From contig NZ_JAVDDU010000008.1 of NCBI RefSeq assembly GCF_030848505.1, positions 86,281 through 150,280 on the forward strand: a DNA stretch of 64,000 nt, given 5' to 3'. How positions within the stretch are numbered: the stretch's first letter is position 1; the number at the start of each line of letters is the position of its first letter. This document shows positions 45,565-54,364 of the stretch, piece after piece. The notes beneath the pieces were generated by a model, which saw only the letters and a list, made by a program, of their open reading frames with translations, was not told where the DNA came from and made no database searches. This DNA is from Marinimicrobium hydrolyticum. Its GTDB lineage: Bacteria; Pseudomonadota; Gammaproteobacteria; Pseudomonadales; Cellvibrionaceae. Made by a program: the position numbers and the translations under genes.

Positions 45565-46275
45565 TCAGGTGGCGTCTACGGATATTCGCAACGCGCCAGC
45601 AACGGCCAGCGGTGCCAGCGCTACCGCCAAAGTCACAAAGGCACCCAGAACCGCCAACTGGAACCTGATGGGGTCGCCAAGAACGGCATTTTGCACCACA
45701 TCGGCACCAAAAATCAGTATTGGGATGTACAAGGGCATAACAATCAATGACAACAAGAGCCCGCCACGCCGCAAAGACACGGTCAGCGCCGCGCCCATGG
45801 CACCCACTAAACTCATACACGCGGTCCCGAGCAGCAATGACAGGCACAGCGCCCAGTAACCTTCAGACGGCAGCGCCAACATCATCCCCAGCACTGGCGC
45901 CAACAGCGTGACCGGCAGGCCGGTCACCAGCCAGTGTGCCAGCACTTTCGCCAAGACGCTGAAATACAGCAGTTGGGGGCTGATCAGAAGTTGTTCCAGG
46001 GAGCCATCGTCAAAGTCGCTGCGAAACAGACCGTCCAAAGACAACAAAGTTGCCAAAAGCGCCATGACCCAGAGCACACCCGGTGCCAGTGGCGCCAACA
46101 CTTCCCGCTCTGGCCCAAGGCTCAATGGAATCAACGTGATGGCAATCAGGTAAAACACCAGCGGATTGGCCATATCCCCGGGCAGGCGCACCGCCAATAG
46201 CAAGTCCCGACGCAGCGTCGCTAAAAACGCCGCAAACACCGGGCGCGGCGTCTGTGCTGCCAGAGCATCAGGCAT
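45565..46275 (-). CDS. ccmB: Heme exporter protein CcmB
   Basis: 236 aa, six hydrophobic segments, with FDDGSLEQLLISP (about 87-99) conserved in CcmB. It is the permease partner of CcmA in the CcmABCD complex that frees holo-CcmE. The start lies inside the end of ccmA (8-nt overlap). Confidence 0.95.
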   Translation of the reverse strand: MPDALAAQTPRPVFAAFLATLRRDLLLAVRLPGDMANPLVFYLIAITLIPLSLGPEREVLAPLAPGVLWVMALLATLLSLDGLFRSDFDDGSLEQLLISPQLLYFSVLAKVLAHWLVTGLPVTLLAPVLGMMLALPSEGYWALCLSLLLGTACMSLVGAMGAALTVSLRRGGLLLSLIVMPLYIPILIFGADVVQNAVLGDPIRFQLAVLGAFVTLAVALAPLAVAGALRISVDAT

Positions 46276-46930
46276 TGTGAAGCTCCTCTGGCTCCAGCCA
46301 CTTAGCTGGATAGTCCATCAGATCAACACGTCGCAGCCCGGGCAGCGCTAATTCTTGATGCGAACTGAGCATTACCAGTCCGCCATTGCTGGTGTGGCTC
46401 GCCATAAGAGCTTCCAACTCGGCAACGCCGCTTTTGTCGATGGCGGTGAAGGGTTCATCCAGAATCCACACCCGCGCGCGGGACAAGTGCAAGCGGGCCA
46501 AAGCCACACGCCTGAGCTGTCCGGCGGAAAGTTGCGCGCAGGGAATATCCTCATAACCGGGTAAGCCCGCTCTGCCCAGCGCAGTGTCAATTGCATCTCG
46601 GGAGGCGTGATCAGTCAGGGCGGAGTACCAAGCTAGGTTTTCGCGAGGCGTCAATGCGGTTTTGATACCGGGCCTATGCCCGATAAACAGAATATTGTGG
46701 CGGTAGTCCCAGCCGACGCGGCTTACCGGCTCACCGCACCACAGAATCTGGCCGCGGTACTCCCGGCAGAGTCCGGCAAGGGTACGCAGCAAGGTGGTCT
46801 TGCCAGAGCCATTGGGGCCAAGAATTTGCACCGCTTCTCCAGGCCCACAACTGAGATTCAAATCGCTGAACAAGGGGCGCTCGTCCCGCTCGCAGCTCAA
46901 TTGACGCAATTCCAGTAGCGGTTTAGTCAA
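46268..46930 (-). CDS. ccmA: Heme exporter ATP-binding protein CcmA
   Basis: 220 aa ABC ATPase. Walker A is GPNGSGKTTLLRTLAG (about 38-53), the signature LSAGQLRRVALARL (about 133-146) and Walker B VWILDEPFTAID. It powers release of heme-CcmE. The start is TTG at 46930, with AGG upstream; no ATG gives the conserved N-terminal strand. First gene of the ccm run; it diverges from fliK. Confidence 0.95.
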   Translation of the reverse strand: MTKPLLELRQLSCERDERPLFSDLNLSCGPGEAVQILGPNGSGKTTLLRTLAGLCREYRGQILWCGEPVSRVGWDYRHNILFIGHRPGIKTALTPRENLAWYSALTDHASRDAIDTALGRAGLPGYEDIPCAQLSAGQLRRVALARLHLSRARVWILDEPFTAIDKSGVAELEALMASHTSNGGLVMLSSHQELALPGLRRVDLMDYPAKWLEPEELHNA

Positions 46931-47133
46931 GATACCTGATACTCGCTGTGGTAGAGAACATCGACCGGGGCTCAGATTTCACTGGCTGCGGCCGATAAAC
47001 TGAAGTGCGATGACCCAAAACAACTGCCATCCTGGGCGACGGACTGGAACCGCTCGACAAACAGAGCGGATTATAGCGGGCTTGGGTAGGTATTTTCATC
47101 CCCCAATGGGGGTATAGCGAATGAATTCACTTT

Positions 47134-48636
47134 ATGACTGGACCACTAAGCCACGCCATGAAAGTACCAAGCGTAATCAATCCGCTGCTTCAAGGCCTAC
47201 AAGAGGCCCGCGCCGAGCGAATCAATACCTTGGTTCAACTGCTATCTATTGGCGTTGGTAAAACCGAGAGTGCATTGGTACAAAAGGTCGCGCCGCTCAG
47301 CCAGGAACAGCGCCAGCCGCTGCTCAATAGCACCCTGGACGCACTGGTTAAGCTTGCGCGCGTACCGGCCAGTACCCAGCGGGATCAGCAACTGGCGCAA
47401 TTGCTGGAACAAAAACAGCTGCTTAACTCACCTTTGCTGAAACTGGTCAAACTGCTGGTCAACGGACGGTCACTCGTCACATACACAGATCGGCCGGTAG
47501 AGCCGGGCCAGGCCGTGAATGTGCGCCTAACGGACGCGAACCGGCTGGTTTTACTGGCGGACCGTCCAAACACGACTTCCAACTCGCAACTTCAGAGTTT
47601 GCTAGCCCAGGCTTTGCGCGCTGTACTGCCAGCCCAAGAGCGCCCCGCCCTACTTGAGGTTCTGCCGCAAATTCAGGCACTGCCCCTTCCCCACCGGCAA
47701 GCACTGCTGTCCCCAAGTTTGCAGCAGGCCCTTCACTCCGTGGCCCAGCAACTGCGCTCACCAGCCCAATTGGCACAGCCCAGCACCCTACACACTGCGA
47801 TGAAAGACAGTGGTGTATTTTTCGAGCGGAAGCTGGCACAGACGCTACTGCAGCCAAAAGCTACGGGTCAAACTGGCCGACTCGATGCTCAGGAAGGCTC
47901 ACGGCTGCGTACCGGTGACGTGAAAGGCGCACTGCTGCACACGCTACAGCGAATCAATACGGAACTGGGTCAGCCGGGAACAACCGCCACCAGCACAACA
48001 ACCACAGCCAAGCCATTAACCGGCCCAGCGCTATCGCTGCTGCCAACTACCCCGCTGGAGTTACCTCAGTTTTTAGCTCAATTGGCCCGACGACCGGTGG
48101 CAGAGCTGAGCAGCCGAACATTGCGCACCCAATTGTTGGTACTACTGCATCAACAGACGCTCAACAGTCTGGCCCGCGTGCAGTTTCAGCAGTTGCAGGC
48201 TGTGAGCCAACAGCAAGCGCGCGCAGAGGCCCCACAGACGCCTCAAACCTGGACCCTGGAGATTCCCGTTCGCTATGGCCAGGAACATCACGCCGTACAG
48301 CTGCACATCGAGGAAGATTGGCTGTGGCGACACAAGGATGAAGATGATAGCGAGCAAAGTGCGCAGAAAACCAAACGCTGGCAGGTTCTGCTGTCGTTCC
48401 CGCTCCCCGAGGCGGGAAATTTTTACGCTCAGCTGACCCTGACCGGCGACGATGTAACCGCAAAGCTCTGGGCGGAGCAGGCGGACACCCTCCGGGAGGT
48501 CAAAGCCAAGGTCGGTAACTTAACGCAACAACTGGAAGACAAAGGCATAGCTGTGACGCACCTGGAGTGCGTTCACGGCGCACCACCCACGAAACTCCGC
48601 AACCTTCACTATTCGCTCGTGGATGTAAAAACATGA
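47134..48636 (+). CDS. fliK: FliK-like flagellar hook-length control protein
   Basis: 500 aa, Gln/Leu-rich with a Thr-rich linker (about 285-300) and a C-terminal Flg_hook-like domain (about 390-490: WQVLLSFPLPEAGNFYAQLT, LWAEQADTLREVKAKVGNL). Such proteins set hook length or switch export specificity. An in-frame ATG at 47158 is an alternative; neither has a clear ribosome site. The stop overlaps the FhlB-like gene (ATGA). In Pseudomonas a FliK-like/FhlB-like pair also stands next to ccmA at the end of the flagellar-chemotaxis cluster, which supports the call. No other flagellar gene is in the window. Confidence 0.75.
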   Translation: MTGPLSHAMKVPSVINPLLQGLQEARAERINTLVQLLSIGVGKTESALVQKVAPLSQEQRQPLLNSTLDALVKLARVPASTQRDQQLAQLLEQKQLLNSPLLKLVKLLVNGRSLVTYTDRPVEPGQAVNVRLTDANRLVLLADRPNTTSNSQLQSLLAQALRAVLPAQERPALLEVLPQIQALPLPHRQALLSPSLQQALHSVAQQLRSPAQLAQPSTLHTAMKDSGVFFERKLAQTLLQPKATGQTGRLDAQEGSRLRTGDVKGALLHTLQRINTELGQPGTTATSTTTTAKPLTGPALSLLPTTPLELPQFLAQLARRPVAELSSRTLRTQLLVLLHQQTLNSLARVQFQQLQAVSQQQARAEAPQTPQTWTLEIPVRYGQEHHAVQLHIEEDWLWRHKDEDDSEQSAQKTKRWQVLLSFPLPEAGNFYAQLTLTGDDVTAKLWAEQADTLREVKAKVGNLTQQLEDKGIAVTHLECVHGAPPTKLRNLHYSLVDVKT

Positions 48637-48917
48637 CCGACAACAGTTTTACCGAGGAAGAGATCAACAAAGCGGTGGCACTGTTTTACGACGGTAGCCA
48701 AACACCCTATGTGAGCGCCAAAGGCACCGGTGAAATCGCGCGCGAAATCGTCGCCATTGCCGAAGCCGAGGGTGTACCGCTATGCGACAACAGTGCCCTG
48801 GTGGACTTGTTGGTCACGCTGGAGCTCGGCGATGAAATTCCCGAGACATTGTACATCGCGGTGGCCTATATCATTGCCTTCGCTTATCAGTTGCGAGGTA
48901 AGGTTCCAGATTCTTGA
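48633..48917 (+). CDS. FhlB-like export-switch protein (C-terminal FlhB domain)
   Basis: 94 aa matching the cytoplasmic C-terminal domain of FlhB/YscU: AVALFYDGSQTPYVSAKGTG at the start and VPLCDNSALVDLLVTLELGD. The NPTH autocleavage motif of full FlhB is absent, as in FhlB proteins. The start at 48633 overlaps the fliK stop. Likely interacts with the flagellar export gate or FliK. Confidence 0.85.
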   Translation: MTDNSFTEEEINKAVALFYDGSQTPYVSAKGTGEIAREIVAIAEAEGVPLCDNSALVDLLVTLELGDEIPETLYIAVAYIIAFAYQLRGKVPDS

Positions 48918-48977
48918 CGTTTAACCCGGATATTTTTTCGAGGGCGGGAAATTAACGGTGCTTTGATCGAGTGCTGC

Positions 48978-49076
48978 GAGCGGGGTAGGTACTACCGGAC
49001 ACGCCGTGAACCCATCCCTGGGGGCTTGACGCAGACTTCCTGTCTGCGACAGTCCGGAAGCACCTACCCCACTCTC
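48978..49076 (-). repeat. Hairpin repeat element (GGA-loop type)
   Basis: The outer stem joins GGGGTAGGT with ACCTACCCC and CCGGAC with GTCCGG. On the minus strand the inner hairpins are GCAGAC-AGGAA-GTCTGC and CCC-AGGGAT-GGG, followed by TTCACGGCGTGTC, a box shared with other copies. First of three elements filling the gap 48918-49586, in which no gene is seen. Confidence 0.8.
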
Positions 49077-49189
49077 CGCTGTGCCAAGATTGGTAAATCC
49101 AGGAGATAAGAGAGTTCGCAATCTAAACAATGCGGAGTGAACTTCTAGCAAATCCGACAAAAGCTTAGTGGCACCAGTCGGTCCGCAAA

Positions 49190-49291
49190 GGGTTTGGGGA
49201 GTTACCTCCGGGACCGTCACCGACATGGATGTCGGTGCCGAGCCTACAGGGACGTATTTACGGCGTGTCCCGGAGGTAAATCGCCAAACCC
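49190..49291 (+). repeat. Hairpin repeat element (GGA-loop type)
   Basis: Outer stems are GGGTTTGG with CCAAACCC (49190-49197/49284-49291) and TTACCTCCGGGAC with its complement (49202-49214/49267-49279). Inner hairpins on the plus strand are CACCGAC-ATGGAT-GTCGGTG and TAC-AGGGAC-GTA, followed by TTTACGGCGTGTC. The GGA-containing hairpins are close to the CsrA consensus RUACARGGAUGU. Confidence 0.85.
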
Positions 49292-49332
49292 TACCCCAAC
49301 CGCCAATTAAGAATGTCATAGCTTGAGCTACT

Positions 49333-49507
49333 GGGTGCGTGCGAGGTGAGTGTTTAGCAAGCGTCAAAAGAGAGACCTTTCGGCCGGCGCTCCAGTGAGG
49401 CAGTCCCCATGGACGACTCCCAAGGACGTGAGGAGTGTCCCGAAGCGCCGGGAGCGCGTAGGGACTGAGGTTTACGACGTTTGCTGAACACTCACCCTGC
49501 GCGACCC
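49333..49507 (+). repeat. Hairpin repeat element with long terminal inverted repeats (GGA-loop type)
   Basis: Imperfect arms at 49333-49360 and 49481-49507 match those of 41242-41347. Inside are CATGGACGACTCC, CAAGGACGTGAGGAG and the core GAGGAGTGTCCCGAAGCGCC with GCGC-CGGGA-GCGC, then TTTACGACG before the right arm. Confidence 0.8.
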
Positions 49508-49586
49508 TAGAGCTTTCTTACGAAGCAACGAATCCGTTGTTCTATTTCGGATAGTAGAGCGCAGAAGGAAATTCTCTGGCAACTAA

Positions 49587-51026
49587 TTATTGCTGAGTAG
49601 GAATCGTTGAGCGCGGTAGGGTCCGGAATATTTCAATAGTTTCGGCACGGCTCGATTTAAGATCCACGATTGGCGCGGGATAACCTTTGGTGGGTGGGGG
49701 TTCGTGAATTTGCCGATCAGACAGATGCCGTAGCTCTGGGACATAAGTGCGAATAAACTTACCAGTCGGATCATAACGTTTGGACTGTGCAACAGGATTA
49801 AAGACCCGAAAGTAAGGTACCGCATCCGTACCGGTAGAGGCACACCACTGCCAACCGCCGTTGTTTGCAGCAAAGTCTCCATCAATCAGCTGAGACATAA
49901 ACCAAGCTTCGCCCACACGCCAATCCAGTTGCAAATTTTTGCTGAAGAACATGGCGGCAACCATGCGCAAGCGATTGTGCATCCACCCTGTTTCCAACAG
50001 TTGACGCATGGCGGCGTCAATAATCGGGATTCCGGTTTCTCCTCGCTGCCAGGCTTGCAGTTTATCCTCATCGTAACGCCAGGGAAACGCTTCCGTATAA
50101 GTTTGCATGGCTCGGTGCTTACACACTTGAGGAAAACTCACCACAACGTGTTGATAGAAGTCGCGCCATATTAGCTCGCTCATCCAAGTACGGGCACCCT
50201 CGCTTTCCCCTTGCGTTTTTAGCACCGCGTGCAAACATTGGCGCGCAGAAATGGCACCCACGGCCAGATAGGGAGACAGCTGAGAAGTCCCCGGATGTGC
50301 TGGAAAATCCCGCTCCTGATGATAGTGCTCCACATGATCGGTAAGAAACACTTTCAAGCGCCGATGGGCCTCCGCCTCGCCGGCGGGCCAGTGACTACTT
50401 AAATCACGTTGCTCCAAACCCTCGAATAAGTTGTTCAGGCTTGTCTCTGAAGTACCGGAAATTTTTGACGCCGCTTGTGCGGATGGCGCACCCAATGGCT
50501 CTAGTGACGAGCTGATCACCCGCTCCCACCAACGTCTGCGAAAAGCTGAGAAGACTTTGTAGGCTTCACCTTTTTGATTGCAAACGGTCCCAGGTGGCAG
50601 TATCACCCGATCATGGTAGCGCCGACAGCTAATATCCTCCGCGCGCATGGCCTCCACAACTGCCCGATCACGAGCCAGTTCATCAACGGGGTATTCGCCG
50701 TTAAAGAAAAACTGGCTGCAGGAATTCCGTTTCGCGAGTTCCCGCAACGCTTGGGGTATTTCCTCGGCCTTGAGAACACGCATGAGTACAAGAGAAATAT
50801 TTAGCTTTGCCAAATCCTTTTCTAGCACTTCCAGATTGCGGCGAATAAAATCTACGCGTGCGGGTGCCGTTTGGTGGCGACCGATGTATTCCTCGCACAA
50901 CACGTAAACCGCCAGTGTCTGTCCCGGTTCCTGAGCTGCTGCATAAAGTGCCGGGTTATCAGTTACTCGCAAATTGTTGCGAAACCAAACCAGCGTGTTC
51001 GCGCTTTGTAGCTCCTTTGGACTCAC
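49587..51026 (-). CDS. phrB: Deoxyribodipyrimidine photolyase (CPD class I type)
   Basis: 479 aa. The N-terminal photolyase domain begins with LVWFRNNLRVTDNPAL. The FAD domain has TSQLSPYLAVGAIS, WMHNRLRMVAAMFFSKNLQ, LIDGDFAANNGGWQWCASTGTDA and PYFRVFNP, all typical of CPD photolyases. It uses blue light to reverse cyclobutane pyrimidine dimers. The start is GTG at 51026, overlapping the MerR-type gene by 4 nt. The order ybgA, regulator, photolyase resembles the ybgA-phrB pair of Escherichia coli. Confidence 0.95.
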   Translation of the reverse strand: MSPKELQSANTLVWFRNNLRVTDNPALYAAAQEPGQTLAVYVLCEEYIGRHQTAPARVDFIRRNLEVLEKDLAKLNISLVLMRVLKAEEIPQALRELAKRNSCSQFFFNGEYPVDELARDRAVVEAMRAEDISCRRYHDRVILPPGTVCNQKGEAYKVFSAFRRRWWERVISSSLEPLGAPSAQAASKISGTSETSLNNLFEGLEQRDLSSHWPAGEAEAHRRLKVFLTDHVEHYHQERDFPAHPGTSQLSPYLAVGAISARQCLHAVLKTQGESEGARTWMSELIWRDFYQHVVVSFPQVCKHRAMQTYTEAFPWRYDEDKLQAWQRGETGIPIIDAAMRQLLETGWMHNRLRMVAAMFFSKNLQLDWRVGEAWFMSQLIDGDFAANNGGWQWCASTGTDAVPYFRVFNPVAQSKRYDPTGKFIRTYVPELRHLSDRQIHEPPPTKGYPAPIVDLKSSRAETIEIFRTLPRSTIPTQQ

Positions 51027-51943
51027 ACTACGCCTCCTTGGCTGGAAAGCGCCCGGTCCAACTGGTTTACGTTTGCCTGTATCTCACTATGGGATTCACC
51101 CAACAGCCGATTTTTGCTTGGGCCAACATCGGCTTTGAAAAGCGCTGTCATTCGCCCAGCCAAGAACACCGGCATGTTCGCTCGTCGCTCCCAGAATGAA
51201 CGGAGCCGAGCCAGGCCTGCACTGTCTCGGGCTTCATCGGCATAAATTATCATAGCTCGGCTTTTTGTTTGCTCTAAAGCAAAAACCCACTCGGTTTCTG
51301 CCAAGGCCCCAAAAAAATTGGCGCGATAGCTCTTGGTCATCAGCTCATAAGTTAACACCCTAGGTAGCACGGAATTGCCACTTCCAGGAAGCTGAACCAC
51401 TAGTATTTTGGGGCCCTGGGTGTTCTTTCTCTGTCGATAAATGGCTGAAGAAAAATGCGCGTGGACACCGGCTTCAAAAAACGCCGCCCTGGTTTCCGCA
51501 CCATAACGCGTACTGGCCGCTAAATGCTCTTGCAATGGCGCTAACAGGCGATCCACAATCAACCCCACTGGATACAGAGCCGTAACCTCCTCCAGCAGCT
51601 GATCAAAGCGCGCTTGGTTGAGGGTATCCACAGCCTTCATAAGCGGCTTGATAAACGTGCTCCAGAGCCCTTCTTGAATGACGCCACCGGATTCTTCACC
51701 GTTTTCAAGCAATCCTTTCACCTGGCTGACCGCCAACCCTCGGCTCAACCAGCGTTGAATCTCTTGTACCCGCTGGATATCTTCCGGCCGGTAGAGTCGG
51801 TGGCCTTTGGCGGTGCGCAAGGGCTTCAATAATCCATAGCGACGCTCCCAAGCGCGCAGGGTGACAGGGTTGATGCCGGTTTGGCGCGCCACCTCGCGAA
51901 TCGGTACCGCACTATGATCGCCTTGATCCAATTCTACATTCAT
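51023..51943 (-). CDS. MerR-family regulator of LitR/CarH type lacking the cobalamin-ligand His
   Basis: 306 aa. The N-terminal MerR winged helix is IREVARQTGINPVTLRAWER (about 15-34) with GHRLYRPEDI. A four-helix region and a Rossmann-like domain follow, as in CarH/LitR light-sensing repressors. At the place where CarH has E/DxHxxG for B12, this protein reads LPGSGNSVLPRV, so the His ligand is missing and photosensing through B12 is unlikely. The start is ATG at 51943. It lies 14 nt after ybgA and overlaps phrB. Likely an autoregulated repressor of the operon acting at 52934-53003. Confidence 0.8.
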   Translation of the reverse strand: MNVELDQGDHSAVPIREVARQTGINPVTLRAWERRYGLLKPLRTAKGHRLYRPEDIQRVQEIQRWLSRGLAVSQVKGLLENGEESGGVIQEGLWSTFIKPLMKAVDTLNQARFDQLLEEVTALYPVGLIVDRLLAPLQEHLAASTRYGAETRAAFFEAGVHAHFSSAIYRQRKNTQGPKILVVQLPGSGNSVLPRVLTYELMTKSYRANFFGALAETEWVFALEQTKSRAMIIYADEARDSAGLARLRSFWERRANMPVFLAGRMTALFKADVGPSKNRLLGESHSEIQANVNQLDRALSSQGGVV

Positions 51944-51957
51944 AGTGTGCCCACTCT

Positions 51958-52923
51958 TCAGTCCGTACACACGTTACGCAGCCCAAGATTTTCGGGATGC
52001 GGACACCAAAAGGTTTGCTTTTGAAGATAGGGGTTATCCACTTTGCGCAAGTAGTGTTTCAGCAGCGTCAAGGGTACCACCAGCGGTACCTTTCCACCCC
52101 GGTACTGCTCTATTAAACCGGAGAGTTCCTGCTGCTCATCGGCATTCAGCAACCCTTTCAAATAGCCTCGCAAATGCATAATGGCGTTGGTATTCCCACG
52201 CCTAGTCGCTTTGTGCTGCAGCGCAGCCATAAACAGTGCAATGAATTCACGGTTCACCTGCTCGGCATCACGCTTACCCACGTCGGCAAGCAACCGGCCA
52301 ATGGCTTGGTAGCTGGCCGGGTGATGGGCCATGACCTGGTATTTGTAGCGGGAATAAAAATCAACCAATGCGGCGGGTGATGGGTTCTTTTCCAGGCACT
52401 GTTGCCAGTCGTGATACGCAAAGACTCGCGTGATAAAGTTTTCCCGCAAAGCCGCGTCATTAAGTCGCCCGGCTTCTTCGATGGGTAGCAATGGCATGCG
52501 TTCTATTAACCGCCGCGCGTAGGCGCCCTGCCCCGCACTGTCCACAGGCATGCCGTCTTCGGAATAGCGCTTCATACGAAATACGCCGCAACTGGGCGAG
52601 TTTTGCATAAAGATGTAGCCACTGAGCTCCGGCATGGCACTGACCGTGCGCTCCGCTTCGGCTTCCAGAGCTTCGGTAACATCCAGAGAGGCCTCAGCAA
52701 TACCTCTAACCCGTGTACCCCGGTCGGTCGCCACCAGGCGAATGGGTTTGCGAGGAATTCCCAGACCAACAGCCACTTCTGGGCAAACCGGCCGATAGTG
52801 AAAATATTGGCTAAGCACCTCCGTCAGATAGCGGTCGTGCTTGTGTCCACCATCGTAACGGACCGGTTCGCCCAGCAGGCACTGGCTCACACCAACGGGT
52901 ATTTTTGCGGAAGTCGTCGACAC
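51958..52923 (-). CDS. YbgA-type DUF523-DUF1722 protein
   Basis: 321 aa. The DUF523 part (about 1-150) has VGVSQCLLGEPVRYDGGHK, VCPEV and MQNSPSCGVFRMKR, conserved cysteines possibly binding a metal. DUF1722 (YbgA) follows (about 190-310: YKYQVMAHHPASYQAIGRLL). The family is often adjacent to photolyase genes, and its function is unsettled. The start is GTG at 52923 with AAGGGTG upstream. First gene of the operon with the MerR-type regulator and phrB. Confidence 0.85.
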   Translation of the reverse strand: MSTTSAKIPVGVSQCLLGEPVRYDGGHKHDRYLTEVLSQYFHYRPVCPEVAVGLGIPRKPIRLVATDRGTRVRGIAEASLDVTEALEAEAERTVSAMPELSGYIFMQNSPSCGVFRMKRYSEDGMPVDSAGQGAYARRLIERMPLLPIEEAGRLNDAALRENFITRVFAYHDWQQCLEKNPSPAALVDFYSRYKYQVMAHHPASYQAIGRLLADVGKRDAEQVNREFIALFMAALQHKATRRGNTNAIMHLRGYLKGLLNADEQQELSGLIEQYRGGKVPLVVPLTLLKHYLRKVDNPYLQKQTFWCPHPENLGLRNVCTD

Positions 52924-52933
52924 GGAATCACCC

Positions 52934-53003
52934 TTGTACAAATGTAAGTGTTCTGTATAAGTTTTACCGCAAAAGGTTATACAGCGCAAGAGGTTTTGTA
53001 CAA
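52934..53003 (-). promoter_or_regulatory. Symmetric four-box operator upstream of ybgA-merR-phrB
   Basis: TTGTACAA (52934-52941), CTGTATAA (52953-52960), TTATACAG (52977-52984) and TTGTACAA (52996-53003) form one large palindrome centred at 52968.5, with equal 11-nt gaps on each side and 16 nt in the centre. The innermost boxes are perfect inverted repeats. It starts 11 nt before the ybgA start codon. It fits a tetrameric MerR/CarH-type regulator binding as two dimers. Confidence 0.65.
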
Positions 53004-53058
53004 TATAAAATCTGCGAAGTTACAGGAGATAACGACTCTAACGCCTTGCTTTGACAAT

Positions 53059-53084
53059 AAAAAACCGGGCATAGCCCGGTTTTT
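53059..53084 (-). terminator. Rho-independent terminator after cysB
   Basis: AAAAACCGGGC-ATA-GCCCGGTTTTT, an 11-bp stem with T runs on both sides, about 30 nt past the cysB stop. Confidence 0.9.
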
Positions 53085-53113
53085 AGTAGATTACTGAGTT
53101 TGGCGTGCGGGGT

Positions 53114-54121
<1,008 letters not shown>

Positions 54122-54364
54122 TTATTCTTCAAATAACGTCGATCGTCTGATCAAGTCGATCATTGATCACAGCGTCAAGAGTCAAATGCGGTTGGGACAG
54201 TTTCCGGTCCGGCCTCAAATACAGCAGTACCCTACGAGTTTCTATAACTTTAGACTATATTGACAGTTTTGCTAGTGCAAGAGCAGGATCTCAAAAAGGC
54301 GAGTGAAGTCCCAGCAGATCCACCCGAATCCCGGTCATGCGTCGCATCTTCCATCCTACGGCAT

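Noticed and set aside
48918..49586. Hidden gene between the FhlB-like gene and phrB
   Set aside because: Frames here are short, cross hairpin elements and lack ribosome sites; the stretch is fully explained by three repeat elements.
49587..51026. Cryptochrome DASH instead of photolyase
   Set aside because: FAD-domain motifs and length fit a class I CPD photolyase better, and the ybgA link is typical of phrB.
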